A stretch of DNA of 64,000 nucleotides. It comes from Streptomyces sp. ACA25 (lineage in GTDB: Bacteria; Actinomycetota; Actinomycetes; Streptomycetales; Streptomycetaceae). The stretch lies in NCBI RefSeq assembly GCF_028200735.1, contig NZ_JAQKPV010000006.1, positions 186,001-250,000 of the forward strand. The letters run 5' to 3'. Position numbers and translations under genes: made by a program. This document shows positions 1-8,776 of this stretch, in pieces. Each line of letters starts with the position of its first letter. Position 1 is the first letter of the stretch. The notes beneath the pieces were generated by a model. That model was not told where the DNA came from, searched no databases, and worked only from the letters and a program-made list of their open reading frames with translations.

Positions 1-1037
1 GGGACCTCCGGATGCGCGGGCAGTTCCGCAGGGCCCTGGAGCTCGACCAGGAAACCTTCGAGGCGACCCGGCGGCTGTTCGGCCCGAACGACATCTCCAC
101 GCTCATCGTGGCGCATCGGGTGGCGCTCAATCTGCGGCTCACCGGTTCGTACGACGAGGCGCTGGAGATGGACCGGGACACCCACCGCCGGAAGGTGGAG
201 GAGCTCGGGGAGAACGCCCTGTCCACCCTGTCCACCCTCGCGGCCATCGTCCTCGACCTGCAGGGCATCGGCAGCTACCTCGAAGCCCGGGACCTGCAGA
301 AGGACGTGTCCAGCCGTTACGAGTACAACTACGGGGCCACCAACCCCAGCACGCTGGCCAGTTACCGCGGCCTGGCGGTGACCGAGCGGCGGGCGGGGCG
401 GCACGACGAGGCGAGGGAGCTGTCCACCAAGGTGCTGTCGCAGCTGCGCAGACGCTACGGCGACAACTACCCCCAAACACTGGCCACCCTGCTCGCCCAC
501 TCCGTCGACGTGCGCTACAGCGGAGAGCTGCACCGGTCGGTGGAGCTGAGCGAGCAGTCATGCAAGAGATACGACCAGATTTTCGGGCCGGAACACCCCC
601 ACACACGTGCCGCCCAGGTCAACCACGCGGTGGGTCTCCGGCTCCTCGGCCGCAGCTTGGAGGCCAAGGAGCTGAACGAGCAGGCCAGGGCCTCCATGGA
701 GGAGACGCTCGGGCCCGACCATCCGAACGTGCTGGCCTGCGCCACGAACCTCGCCGTCGACCTGTACGAGCTGGGCGAGGTGCAGAAGTCCGTCGAGCTC
801 AGTACCCGCCTCCTGGAACAGGGCAGGCAGGTGCGCGAGGACCATCCCGGCACCTCCGCGGCCGCCGTCAACCTGGCGCTCGGGCTGCGTCAGCTGGGCA
901 GGGGCGAGGAGGCCGACGCGCTGCTGGCCGCCACGCTGGAGCGCTATCGGCGGACTCTCGGCCCGGAGCATCCGGCCACCGCCGCCGCCGCCGAAGGCAG
1001 ACCGGCGAACTGCGACATCGATCCCATCCCGCTCTGA
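1..1037 (+). CDS. Tetratricopeptide-repeat protein, C-terminal part (FxsT-like)
   Basis: The reading frame is open from the window edge, and the repeat unit is already in progress at position 1, so the true start lies upstream. The protein is built of about eight TPR units of the 10/12 type, each recognisable from patterns such as LGPDHPNVLACATNLAVDL followed by G.-.EA/S.EL. Such repeats normally form a superhelical protein-binding scaffold. It ends 10 nt before the end of a convergent HExxH-type peptide-modification gene, beside an FxsA-like precursor. That context matches the TPR component (FxsT) of FxSxx-COOH RiPP systems. No enzyme domain is visible in this part; an N-terminal NB-ARC or TIR domain could lie off the window. 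The TPR assignment is certain, the FxsT assignment is inferred from neighbours. Confidence 0.8.
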   Translation, partial: DLRMRGQFRRALELDQETFEATRRLFGPNDISTLIVAHRVALNLRLTGSYDEALEMDRDTHRRKVEELGENALSTLSTLAAIVLDLQGIGSYLEARDLQKDVSSRYEYNYGATNPSTLASYRGLAVTERRAGRHDEARELSTKVLSQLRRRYGDNYPQTLATLLAHSVDVRYSGELHRSVELSEQSCKRYDQIFGPEHPHTRAAQVNHAVGLRLLGRSLEAKELNEQARASMEETLGPDHPNVLACATNLAVDLYELGEVQKSVELSTRLLEQGRQVREDHPGTSAAAVNLALGLRQLGRGEEADALLAATLERYRRTLGPEHPATAAAAEGRPANCDIDPIPL

Positions 1038-1047
1038 GGGCCGGTGC

Positions 1048-2970
1048 TCACGGCCGCTCGCACATCCCGGGGATCCGCCCGATCCAGTCGGCGACCGTCA
1101 CCGGATCGGGCGGTCTGCTGCTCCGTCCGGCGGCCTGCTGCCAGACGGCCCGGACCACCTCGGGCCGTTGCAGCAGGGCCCCGGCGGCGGCCCGGTCCCC
1201 GTTTCCGCCCAGCGCCAGCCCGAGTCCCGCCCACGCGGCGGCGCTGCCGGGGCGTTCCAGGAGTGTGCTGCGGTAGCCCCGGGCCGCCCGGCCCAGGGCT
1301 CCGCTGAGCAGCGCGAGGTCGGCGGAGACCAGGGCGGGGTGCCGTCGCGCGCTGTAGAGCGCGCCGTGGGCGTGCGCGGTCAGGGCCTCGGGTTCCGCGA
1401 GCAGCACCCGCCGCAGCTCGTCCCGCGGGTCGGGGGAGGCGAAGCGCACGGGGGAGCGCAACCGGGAGGAGACGCCGGCCACCGTCCGGGGGTCGGTGCC
1501 CCGCAGCCACTCGTCGGCGAGCTCCCGCACCCGGCCGGGGTGGTGCGGGCGGGTGTGCCTCGCCCGCCAGACGGCCCGCAGGTCGGCGGCCGCGGAGCGG
1601 GCCAGCGCGAGCGGCCGGGCGGGCACCGCCTCGTCCGGCCAGCCGGCGGTTTCCGCGGCCAGCCGGTCGACGAACCGCCGGCCCGGGGACGTGAGAGCGT
1701 CGCCGGTGAGCAGGGTGCGCAGCGCCTCCCTGACGGCCGCACCCGCCGCGGCGAACTCGAAATGCGCCAGCTCGGCCTCGGCGCCGGTCAGGGTCTGACG
1801 TTCGGTGCGCCAGAACTCCGCGATCCCGGCGAACGCGTAGGTCCCGTGCAGCAGGCCGGACGGCGGCCTCGGGTCGCCCCGCCAGGGCGCGTAGAGCAGC
1901 AGCGGGCCGTGTTCCGGGGTGCTGTCCCGGCACAGCGGCAGCTGATGGTCCAGGCCGTTGAGGGCGGAGTGCCGCGCCTCGTGCAGCAGCGTGACCGCGA
2001 GCTCCACGGCATCGCGGGGCAGCGAGACGAGGGCGCTTCCGTACGCCTCGCTGAACGAGGCGCTGGCGGTCCGGAAGCGCGGCGCCGCCGGCAGCGGCAC
2101 CACGGAGCGCAGCACGCCGCTCAGCATGCCCGCGGCACGCGGATGCCGTCCCCGCAGCAGTGCTCCGGCCTCCCGCAGCAGTCCCGCCCACCGGTCGGCC
2201 TCCGGGGAGGTGAGCGCCGGCGGTTGCCGTCCCGGGGAGCGGAAGTCCCGGTAGGGGTCGAGGTCCTCCAGCGCCACGGGCACGGCGCGCTCGCTGACGT
2301 GCCAGGAGACCGAACGCAGCGGCTGCCATCCGGAGCCCGCCCGCCGCAGGTCGGAGGGAAGGCACAGGTGCCGGTCGCCGGCGGTCACCACGGCCGGACC
2401 GGCCCCGGCCGAGGACAGCCGCAGCCCGGCCACGGCCGCACCGCCTCCGGCAACTGCGCGGAGCAGGGCGGGCGGCAGCCTGATCCGGCCCAGCGTGGGC
2501 AGCGTGATCCCGCCGTCCCGGACCGGCAGCAGGGTGGTTCCCGCGACTCCGGCCCGCAGGGCGGCGGTCGCGGCCAGGGTGTGCAGGTAGCCGAGCTCCT
2601 CCCACAGGGGGACTTTCGTTTCGGTGGCCCGGCCGGGAACACCGTCCCCGCCGAGCCGCTCCAGGACGCGCACCGCCCACACGCCGGTGCCGGCGTGGTC
2701 GAGGATCCCGGCGACCACATCGGGGCGGACCTGTTCCGCACGGGACAGCAGTTCCATGGCAGCACGCAGCGGCGGCAGCGGGGCCGCCGTTCCCTCGCCC
2801 GCTGCCTCCATGACCGCCCGCAGCATCAGCAGTCGGCGGCTGCGCTCGGCGAGCCGGAGGCGCTGAGCCGCGTCCGGCCCCAGACTGCCGGCTGCCAGCC
2901 GGTCGAGATCGGCCGACGGCGTGCGGTGCCGCGCCGGCCTCGGCCCGGAATTGGTCGGTGACCTGGGCAT
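1048..2970 (-). CDS. HExxH-motif putative peptide-modification protein (aKG-HExxH-type hydroxylase family)
   Basis: This 640-residue protein has a central LLHEARHSALNGLDHQ segment (about residues 325-340), an HExxH metal site as in the HEXXH-motif peptide-modification family found with FxSxx-COOH precursors. Some members of that family are alpha-ketoglutarate-dependent peptide beta-hydroxylases. The rest is alpha-helical and rich in Ala and Arg, with no signal peptide, so it is cytosolic. It starts only 9 nt after the stop of the small FxsA-like gene, so the two are almost certainly co-transcribed and the small protein is its likely substrate. The partner radical SAM enzyme (FxsB) is not in the window and may lie to the left of the TPR gene. 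The start at ATG 2970 has only a weak Shine-Dalgarno sequence, which suggests translational coupling. Family membership is good; the reaction is inferred. Confidence 0.8.
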   Translation of the reverse strand: MPRSPTNSGPRPARHRTPSADLDRLAAGSLGPDAAQRLRLAERSRRLLMLRAVMEAAGEGTAAPLPPLRAAMELLSRAEQVRPDVVAGILDHAGTGVWAVRVLERLGGDGVPGRATETKVPLWEELGYLHTLAATAALRAGVAGTTLLPVRDGGITLPTLGRIRLPPALLRAVAGGGAAVAGLRLSSAGAGPAVVTAGDRHLCLPSDLRRAGSGWQPLRSVSWHVSERAVPVALEDLDPYRDFRSPGRQPPALTSPEADRWAGLLREAGALLRGRHPRAAGMLSGVLRSVVPLPAAPRFRTASASFSEAYGSALVSLPRDAVELAVTLLHEARHSALNGLDHQLPLCRDSTPEHGPLLLYAPWRGDPRPPSGLLHGTYAFAGIAEFWRTERQTLTGAEAELAHFEFAAAGAAVREALRTLLTGDALTSPGRRFVDRLAAETAGWPDEAVPARPLALARSAAADLRAVWRARHTRPHHPGRVRELADEWLRGTDPRTVAGVSSRLRSPVRFASPDPRDELRRVLLAEPEALTAHAHGALYSARRHPALVSADLALLSGALGRAARGYRSTLLERPGSAAAWAGLGLALGGNGDRAAAGALLQRPEVVRAVWQQAAGRSSRPPDPVTVADWIGRIPGMCERP

Positions 2971-2979
2971 CCGGCAGCT

Positions 2980-3189
2980 CTAGAGCGGGTCGCCGGCACA
3001 CCCGGTGGCCAGGTGCGGACTCCCCTCGCCGCCACCGTCGGCCTGGACCGCCGCGCGTTCTCGCAGGTGCCTGACCAGAGCGTCCAGCGCGTCCACGACC
3101 AGCGGGTCACGAAGGCTCATCACCTCCCGGAGCCCGCAGTGGCTGAGATCGACGAGATCGGTCTCGAACTCGGTCGCAGAAGTACTCAC
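2980..3189 (-). CDS. FxsA-like RiPP precursor peptide with atypical C terminus
   Basis: This is a 69-residue protein with a GTG start and GGGGGA 6 nt upstream. Residues about 10-40 (DLVDLSHCGLREVMSLRD, then a helix with paired hydrophobics) resemble the leader region of FxSxx-COOH precursors, which read roughly DL..L.L.E...L.D..L..AL..L. Members of that family end in FxSxx, where a radical SAM enzyme makes a three-residue cyclophane. Here the tail is instead Gly-rich and ends in ATGCAGDPL, with one Cys, one Asp and no aromatic residue. It lies directly upstream of the HExxH protein gene. I call it a precursor from leader similarity and position. The core residues and modification are unknown, and it could be a degenerate family member. 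Confidence 0.6.
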   Translation of the reverse strand: MSTSATEFETDLVDLSHCGLREVMSLRDPLVVDALDALVRHLRERAAVQADGGGEGSPHLATGCAGDPL

Positions 3190-3426
3190 TTCCTGCTTCC
3201 CCCTGACGGTCTGCCGATGCCGGGTCGGAGTCGTACACCTGTGCTCTTTTTCATAGTGGACTGCGGGTTGCTCTCTGGAAAGAGCGCAGGGAAGCCACAG
3301 GGGCCGGAACCGGCCGATCCGCTCGGGGTTTTTGCGACAAAGCCCCTCATCGTGCCACCGCCTTCGCTACCGTTCGCCGTGACATTTCCGGCGGCGCGCC
3401 CCGAGGTGTGCCAACGAGGGGGCTCA

Positions 3427-3789
3427 ATGGGTGAGTTACTGCGGTTCGAGCTGGACAACGGTGGGTCCGTGGTCGCCGAGACGGATCGTCCCGGGCCGGG
3501 GGTGGTCGAGGCGGCCGGCACCGCTGACGTGGTGGCGCGCGCCACCGGGTCGTTCGAGGCCGCTCTCGAGGGCGTCCGCAGCGCGGCTGCCTCCGCGCTG
3601 CAGAAAATGAGCGATCTGCCCCAGCGTCCGGACGAGGTGTCGATCGAATTCGGCATCCAGCTCGACGCCGAGGTGGGCGCCGTCCTCGCCCGCACGGGCG
3701 CCCAGGGGCATCTCCAGGTCCAGCTGACCTGGCATCGGCCCTCCGCCGACGGCGAGGCCCGGGAATCCGACTCGGTGCAGCGCCGTTGA
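3427..3789 (+). CDS. Trypsin-co-occurring domain protein (Trypco1, CU044_2847 family)
   Basis: The protein is 120 residues. It begins with a beta-strand motif LLRFELDNGGSVVAE, has a middle helix FEAALEGVRSAAASAL, and ends with EVSIEFGIQLDAEVGAVLA and a final strand LQVQLTWH. This is the whole Trypco1 domain and nothing else. Members co-occur with trypsin-like proteases, TPR/NB-ARC proteins and FxSxx-type loci in actinomycetes; their biochemical role is not established and they are thought to be adaptors. GAGGGGGC precedes the ATG. Codon 4 is TTA (3436-3438), so translation may depend on the rare bldA tRNA. It is divergent from the precursor gene across a gap of about 240 bp. A perfect 10-bp hairpin follows the stop codon. 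Confidence 0.8.
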   Translation: MGELLRFELDNGGSVVAETDRPGPGVVEAAGTADVVARATGSFEAALEGVRSAAASALQKMSDLPQRPDEVSIEFGIQLDAEVGAVLARTGAQGHLQVQLTWHRPSADGEARESDSVQRR

Positions 3790-3804
3790 GCGGGAGGAGG
3801 CAAC

Positions 3805-3836
3805 GGCAGCGCCGCGTCGGAAGGGACGGCGCTGCC
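3805..3836 (+). terminator. Hairpin terminator after the Trypco1 gene
   Basis: Perfect 10-bp inverted repeat (GGCAGCGCCG and CGGCGCTGCC) with a 12-nt loop, starting 16 nt after the stop codon. There is no T-run, as is common in high-GC actinomycetes. Confidence 0.6.
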
Positions 3837-3968
3837 GGGCGGAGCCGGAGGGGGGAAGTCCGGATCCACGGCTGTGAACCTACCCTAACGAGAGAGTCGA
3901 TTTGTGGTCGACGGCGGTCCGGCGCGGGGCGTCCGGCGGCGGGCCGCGCGCGTGCGGCGCCCGTCCCT

Positions 3969-4250
3969 GTGCCGACGGTGCGGCAGGCCATCGCCGCCTT
4001 CCAGGCCGAGTCGTCCGGAGACATCGACCGGACCACCATGCTGCTGCTCGGCACTCACCTGGGCTCCTGCAACCGGCTCGGTGTGCTGGACACTTCGGAA
4101 GCCGCTGAGGCCCTCGCCCGGTGGTTCGGCGACCGCTGGGACGCCCGGGGCGGCCCGGCCAGGGAGCGCGCGCTGGCCACCCTCTGCAGAGCCGTGGACT
4201 TCTGGGGTGCCCGCGGCTGGCTGACGAGGGATCCGGCGGCGGCTCTCCGC
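3969..4250 (+). pseudogene. Remnant of a tyrosine-recombinase core-binding domain
   Basis: In the frame opening at GTG 3969 the translation runs VPTVRQAIAAFQAE, then NRLGVLDTSEAAEALARWFG and ALATLCRAVDFWGARGWLT. This is the SAM-like N-terminal (core-binding) domain of actinomycete site-specific integrases, whose usual ending is DFWRRRGWLT.DPTAGL. Similarity stops at about 4250, and no catalytic domain (R..HxxR..Y) follows in any frame before the next gene. I therefore call it a fragment of a lost integrase or of a mobile element. The next 200 bases up to the methyltransferase gene hold nothing I recognise. Whether the stub is expressed is unknown. Confidence 0.5.
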
Positions 4251-4449
4251 TGCACGGGTCGTACAACGCGGGGCCGCCGTGCCTCAAGGAGGTCGCGCAT
4301 CCCGCCGAGGGAGACAGGGCTTCCGCGTGGCGCTCAACACCTCCGCAATATCACGAAATAGGCTGTGTACAGCTGCCTGAACCGGCAGACTTTCTCTGTC
4401 TCCTGTTCGCTGTCCCGCTCCCGCGTCCGCAGTTCCGGAGGTATCCGTC

Positions 4450-5790
4450 ATGGCCGTTGTCGCCGACCGGCTCGCCGCCCTGGTCCGTCAGGCGCTGGGC
4501 GGGCCCCTGCCGATACGGATCCGCGCCTGGGACGGCAGCGAGGCGGGTCCGGCAGACGGTCCCACGCTGGTCATCCGGCACCGGAGGGCGCTGCGCCGCC
4601 TGGCGTGGAAGCCGGGCAAGCTGGGTCTCGCGCGGGCCTGGGTGGCGGGGGACATCGATGTCGAGGGCGACCTGTACGAGGCGCTGGACCGCGTCGCCGG
4701 GGTGATCTGGGTCCGGCCTGCGGACCGGGACGCGGGTGGCCCGGCCGCTCTGCGGGCCCTCAGGGCCCTGCGTGACCCGCACACTCTCCGGCTGAGCCGG
4801 GAGGTGCTCGCGCTCGCCGGGCCGCCGCTGCCGCCCGCGCCGCCGCAGGAGGAGGTCGTCCGACGCCACGGCATCCTGCACAGCCTGCACCGGGACCGCG
4901 TGGCCATCAGTCACCACTACGACGTGGGCAACGACTTCTACGAGCTGGTCCTGGGGCCCTCCATGGTCTATTCCTGCGCCTACTGGGAGAACGGTGGGGC
5001 ACCCGGGGGCACCCTGGAGGCCGCGCAGCAGGCGAAGCTGGATCTGGTCTGCCGGAAACTCGCGCTGCGGCCCGGACAGCGGCTGCTCGACGTGGGCTGC
5101 GGCTGGGGCTCGATGGTGCTCCACGCCGCCCAGCACTACGGGGTGAACGCGGTCGGCGTCACCCTCTCCATGGAGCAGGCCACCCGGGCACGCAAGCGGG
5201 TGGCGGAGGCCGGCCTCACCGACCGCATCGAGATCCGGGTGCAGGACTACCGGCACATCGAGGACGGCCCCTATGACGCCGTCTCCTCGATCGGCATGGC
5301 CGAGCACGTGGGATCGGCGCAGTACCGCGCGTACGCCGATGCACTGCACAGCCTCCTGCGGCCCGGCGGCCGGCTGCTCAACCACCAGATCGCCCGCCGC
5401 CCGGAGGCCGACGGGGAGAGCTACCGCGCGGACGAGTTCATCGACCGGTACGTCTTCCCGGACGGTGAGCTGGCTCCGCTCGGCAGGACCGTTTCGCTCC
5501 TGGAGCGGGCGGGCTTCGAGGTGCGGGATGTCGAAGCCCTGCGTGAGCACTACGCCCTGACACTGCGGGCCTGGGTGGCCAACCTGGAGGCGCACTGGGA
5601 CGACGCCGTGGCTCTGACGTCCCCGGGGCGGGCACGGGTCTGGCGCCTCTACATGGCGGCGTCGGCGCTCTCTTTCGAGCGCAACGCCCTCGGCGTCAAC
5701 CAGGTCCTCGCCGTCCGCACGGTCTCCGGCGGGGACTCCGGTATGCCGCCTTCCCGCGGACTCTGGCCGCCCCCGGGGGGAGCGGAGTGA
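4450..5790 (+). CDS. Cyclopropane-fatty-acyl-phospholipid synthase family SAM methyltransferase
   Basis: The 446-residue enzyme carries the CFA synthase signature: an N-terminal lipid-binding region (about 1-130), then HHYDVGNDFYELVLGPSMVYS at about 155-175 and the SAM-binding motif LLDVGCGWGSMVLHAA near residue 211. The family transfers a methylene group from SAM to a double bond of membrane phospholipid acyl chains, or methylates related lipids, at the membrane surface. Length is normal for the family. The start is set by GGAGG 9 nt before the ATG. It stands alone between the integrase remnant and ribonuclease J. The precise product (cyclopropane or methyl-branched acyl chain) cannot be told from the sequence. 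Confidence 0.92.
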   Translation: MAVVADRLAALVRQALGGPLPIRIRAWDGSEAGPADGPTLVIRHRRALRRLAWKPGKLGLARAWVAGDIDVEGDLYEALDRVAGVIWVRPADRDAGGPAALRALRALRDPHTLRLSREVLALAGPPLPPAPPQEEVVRRHGILHSLHRDRVAISHHYDVGNDFYELVLGPSMVYSCAYWENGGAPGGTLEAAQQAKLDLVCRKLALRPGQRLLDVGCGWGSMVLHAAQHYGVNAVGVTLSMEQATRARKRVAEAGLTDRIEIRVQDYRHIEDGPYDAVSSIGMAEHVGSAQYRAYADALHSLLRPGGRLLNHQIARRPEADGESYRADEFIDRYVFPDGELAPLGRTVSLLERAGFEVRDVEALREHYALTLRAWVANLEAHWDDAVALTSPGRARVWRLYMAASALSFERNALGVNQVLAVRTVSGGDSGMPPSRGLWPPPGGAE

Positions 5791-5903
5791 TGCCCTTGAC
5801 GGCCTGGCCTTCGTCTCATGCCGGGGGGTGGCCCTGCGGAAGGATTCTGGTGGCCGGCCGGACGGAAATGGAGTACCGGGAAACTCTCCGGTAGCGTCAA
5901 AGT

Positions 5904-7589
5904 ATGAGTCATCCCCATCCCAAACTTGGACCGCCCCCTCGCCTGCCCGAGAACGGGCTCAGGATCATCCCCCTGGGTGGCCTGGGCGAGATCGGTCGCA
6001 ACATGACGGTCTTCGAATACGGCGGGAAGCTCCTCGTCGTCGACTGCGGTGTGCTGTTCCCGGAGGAACACCAGCCCGGGGTGGACGTGATCCTTCCGGA
6101 CTTCACCGCGATCCGGGACCGCCTGGACGACATCGTCGCCATCGTCCTGACCCACGGCCACGAGGACCACATCGGTGGGGTGCCGTACCTGCTGCGCGAG
6201 CGGCAGGACATTCCGGTGGTCGGTTCGCGGCTGACTCTGGCCTTCCTGGACGGCAAGCTCAAGGAACACGGCATCAAGCCGCGGAAGGTCACGGTCACGG
6301 AGGGGGAGCGGCGCGGGTTCGGCCCGTTCGACTGCGAGTTCATCGCGGTCAACCACTCGATCCCGGACGGTCTGGCCGTCGCCCTGCGGACCGGTGCGGG
6401 GCTGCTGCTGCACACCGGCGACTTCAAGATGGACCAGTTCCCGCTGGACGAGCGGATCACCGACCTGCGGGCGTTCGCCCGGCTCGGTGAGGAAGGGGTG
6501 GACCTCTTCCTCACCGACTCCACCAATGCCGAGGTGCCCGGGTTCACCACCTCGGAGCGTGACCTGACGCCCGCTATCGAGCAGGTCTTCCGCACCGCGC
6601 CGCGTCGGGTCATCGTCTCCAGCTTCGCCAGCCATGTGCACCGCATCCAGCAGGTGCTGGACGCCGCCCACGAGCACGGCCGGAAGGTCGCCTTCGTGGG
6701 CCGGTCGATGGTCCGCAACATGGGCATCGCCAGGGAGCTCGGGTATCTCAAGGTTCCCTCGGGCCTGGTGGTCGACGTCAAGGAGCTGGAGAAGCTGCCG
6801 GCCAAGAAGGTGGCGCTGGTGTGCACCGGCTCGCAGGGCGAGCCGATGGCGGCGCTGTCGCGGATGGCCAACCGTGACCACATGATCCGGGTCGGGAAGG
6901 GCGACACGGTGCTGCTGGCCAGCTCGCTCATCCCCGGCAATGAGAACGCCATCTACCGGGTCATCAACGGGCTGAGCCGCTGGGGCGCCAACGTGGTGCA
7001 CAAGGGCAACGCCAAGGTGCACGTCTCCGGCCACGCCAGTGCCGGCGAGCTCGTCTACTGCTACAACATCGTCCGCCCCCGGCACGTCATGCCGGTGCAC
7101 GGCGAGTGGCGGCACCTGCGGGCCAACGGCGACCTCGCGATCGACACCGGCGTCGACGCCGACAAGGTCCTCATGGCCGAGGACGGTCTGGTGGTGGACC
7201 TGGTCGACGGACGCGCGGCCATCACCGGCAAGGTGCCCGCCGGGTACGTCTACGTCGACGGCATGACGGTCGGCGGTGCCACCGAGGCCACCCTGAAGGA
7301 CCGGCGCAACCTGGCGGAGGAGGGCGTCCTCACCGTGGTCGCGATCGTCGACACCGACACCGGTGCCCTGGTCGAGCCCCCGGACTTCCTGGCCCGTGGT
7401 TTCGTCCACGACGAGGCCACCTTCGCCGCCGTCATCCCGGTGATCGAGAAGACCCTCGCCTCCGCGGCACAGGAGGGGGTGGGGGACGCCGTCCAGCTGG
7501 AGCAGCTCATCGTCCGCTCCGTGGGCAACTGGGCGTTCCGTACCTACCGTCGCAGGCCGATGATCATCCCGATCATCATCGACGCCTGA
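5904..7589 (+). CDS. rnj: Ribonuclease J
   Basis: This 561-residue metallo-beta-lactamase/beta-CASP ribonuclease shows the zinc motif THGHEDHIGG at about residues 82-91, HTGDFK near 170, the beta-CASP segment FASHVHRIQQ near 240 and the C-terminal HVSGHAS motif near 375. Length and order are typical for actinobacterial RNase J, which has 5'-to-3' exonuclease and endonuclease activity and acts in rRNA maturation and mRNA decay. No good Shine-Dalgarno sequence precedes the ATG, but a TAGCGT -10-like hexamer ends 6 nt upstream, so the mRNA may be leaderless. A convergent 10-bp hairpin separates it from the response regulator at the edge of the NRPS cluster. Confidence 0.96.
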   Translation: MSHPHPKLGPPPRLPENGLRIIPLGGLGEIGRNMTVFEYGGKLLVVDCGVLFPEEHQPGVDVILPDFTAIRDRLDDIVAIVLTHGHEDHIGGVPYLLRERQDIPVVGSRLTLAFLDGKLKEHGIKPRKVTVTEGERRGFGPFDCEFIAVNHSIPDGLAVALRTGAGLLLHTGDFKMDQFPLDERITDLRAFARLGEEGVDLFLTDSTNAEVPGFTTSERDLTPAIEQVFRTAPRRVIVSSFASHVHRIQQVLDAAHEHGRKVAFVGRSMVRNMGIARELGYLKVPSGLVVDVKELEKLPAKKVALVCTGSQGEPMAALSRMANRDHMIRVGKGDTVLLASSLIPGNENAIYRVINGLSRWGANVVHKGNAKVHVSGHASAGELVYCYNIVRPRHVMPVHGEWRHLRANGDLAIDTGVDADKVLMAEDGLVVDLVDGRAAITGKVPAGYVYVDGMTVGGATEATLKDRRNLAEEGVLTVVAIVDTDTGALVEPPDFLARGFVHDEATFAAVIPVIEKTLASAAQEGVGDAVQLEQLIVRSVGNWAFRTYRRRPMIIPIIIDA

Positions 7590-7638
7590 GACCGGTGGCC
7601 GGGGCCGCCGTACCGACGTCCCCGGCTCGCGAACGGAC

Positions 7639-7679
7639 GAGGGCGAAGCGCCTGGGCTTCATGGAAGGCCTTCGCCCTC
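7639..7679. terminator. Hairpin between ribonuclease J and the response regulator
   Basis: Perfect 10-bp inverted repeat (GAGGGCGAAG and CTTCGCCCTC) with a 21-nt loop between two convergent genes. It could terminate both directions and marks the left edge of the NRPS cluster. Confidence 0.6.
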
Positions 7680-7737
7680 AGTGCCGCCCCCGGGGGCGCC
7701 GGCGCACGGGAGGGCCTCCCCGGGAACGGGCCCCGGG

Positions 7738-8406
7738 TCAGGCCCGTCCGGGGAGCTTCCCGGTTGCGTAGCCCATGTCCCAGGCCCGCACCGCGATACC
7801 CACCCGATTGCGCACCCCGAGCTTGCGCTGAATGCTCGCGATGTGGGTCTTCACGGTGCCGGCGCTGATGAACAGTTCCCCCGCGATGTCGGCGTTGGTC
7901 TTTCCGCCGGCGACCAGGCCGGCGATCTCCGCCTCCCGCTGGGTGAGGGAGTCCACCGGCGGCTTCCCGTCGTGGGACCGGCCGCTGACATGCTTGAGCA
8001 GCCGCACGGTGACGGAAGGGCTGATCAGACTGTCACCGCTCATCGCGGCCCGCACCGCCTCCACGAGCAGCACGGGGCCGCACCGCTTGAGCAGAAAGCC
8101 CGACGCGCCGTTCCGCAGCGCCGGGTACACGTACTCGTCGAGGTCGAAGGTGGTGACCACGACGACACGCACGGGATGGGTGGCATGGGGCCCGGCAAGC
8201 AACCGGGTCAGCTCCAGACCGTCCATGCGGGGCATCCGGACATCGACCAGCGCCACGTCCGGCCGCAGCTCCCGGGCCAGCTCCAGCGCCTGGACGCCGT
8301 CGGCGGCCTCACCCACGACTTCCATGCCGGGCTGGCTCTCCAGAATCCGGCGCATCCCCCGGCGGGCCATCTCCTGATCGTCCGCGATCAGCAGCCGAAT
8401 CGTCAT
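7738..8406 (-). CDS. NarL/LuxR-family response regulator
   Basis: The protein has a receiver domain (about 1-120: IRLLIADDQEMARRG, the phospho-acceptor Asp in ALVDVRMPRMDG, the Lys in GFLLKR) and a C-terminal LuxR helix-turn-helix (LTQREAEIAGLVAGG through GTVKTHIASIQRKLGV). It is a full-length NarL-type DNA-binding regulator. ATG 8406 begins MTIRLL; an in-frame ATG at 8415 would add three residues. It is last in the leftward cluster after MbtH, with a hairpin between them. The only histidine kinase in the window is a HisKA_3 type about 30 kb away, at the other end of the same cluster, and that class normally pairs with NarL regulators. I infer that the two form one two-component system that controls the cluster. 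Confidence 0.9.
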   Translation of the reverse strand: MTIRLLIADDQEMARRGMRRILESQPGMEVVGEAADGVQALELARELRPDVALVDVRMPRMDGLELTRLLAGPHATHPVRVVVVTTFDLDEYVYPALRNGASGFLLKRCGPVLLVEAVRAAMSGDSLISPSVTVRLLKHVSGRSHDGKPPVDSLTQREAEIAGLVAGGKTNADIAGELFISAGTVKTHIASIQRKLGVRNRVGIAVRAWDMGYATGKLPGRA

Positions 8407-8445
8407 AACGGCCATCTTCCCATCGTGCGGGGGTGGTAGCGCCCC

Positions 8446-8477
8446 ACTGCCGCCGACCGGACCCGGCCGGCGGCAGT
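8446..8477 (-). terminator. Hairpin between the MbtH gene and the response regulator gene
   Basis: Perfect 10-bp inverted repeat (ACTGCCGCCG and CGGCGGCAGT) with a 12-nt loop. It lies 17 nt after the MbtH stop and 40 nt before the regulator start, so it may attenuate or end the long biosynthetic transcript. Confidence 0.5.
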
Positions 8478-8493
8478 TTCCGGACAGGGCGGG

Positions 8494-8709
8494 TCAGCCG
8501 GCTTCCTGGGCTTCTCTGAGACTCCGGGGGCGCATGTCCGTCCAGTGGGTGTTGACGTACTCCACCGCCGACTCCCGGTCGGTCCCGCTCAGCACCGGCG
8601 ACCATCCGTCGGGTACCGGGCTGAACGAGGGCCACAGCGAGTGCTGGCCCTCGTCGTTCACCAGCACGTGGAAAGTGCCGTCAGGGTCGTCGAAGGGGTT
8701 GGTGCTCAT
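8494..8709 (-). CDS. MbtH-like protein
   Basis: The protein is 71 residues and starts [18 protein letters not shown]. It carries the family signature [18 protein letters not shown] and [11 protein letters not shown], with the invariant Trp residues and SLW. MbtH proteins bind NRPS adenylation domains and are needed for the solubility or activity of many of them. GGAG lies 7 nt before the ATG. It is the only MbtH in the cluster, so it presumably serves the five A domains of the two NRPS proteins. It follows the ArsR-type regulator after 67 nt. Confidence 0.96.
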   Translation of the reverse strand: MSTNPFDDPDGTFHVLVNDEGQHSLWPSFSPVPDGWSPVLSGTDRESAVEYVNTHWTDMRPRSLREAQEAG

Positions 8710-8776
8710 GGGAAGGCTCCGTTCTTGTCCGTTCCGAATCTGTCCACTGATCCCGCGCGCGCCTCCAGCCCGTCCG

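Noticed and set aside
944..3001. A 685-residue open frame overlapping the HExxH gene
   Set aside because: It is in another frame, is Arg/Ala/Gly-rich low complexity, has no motif, and conflicts with the conserved HExxH frame.
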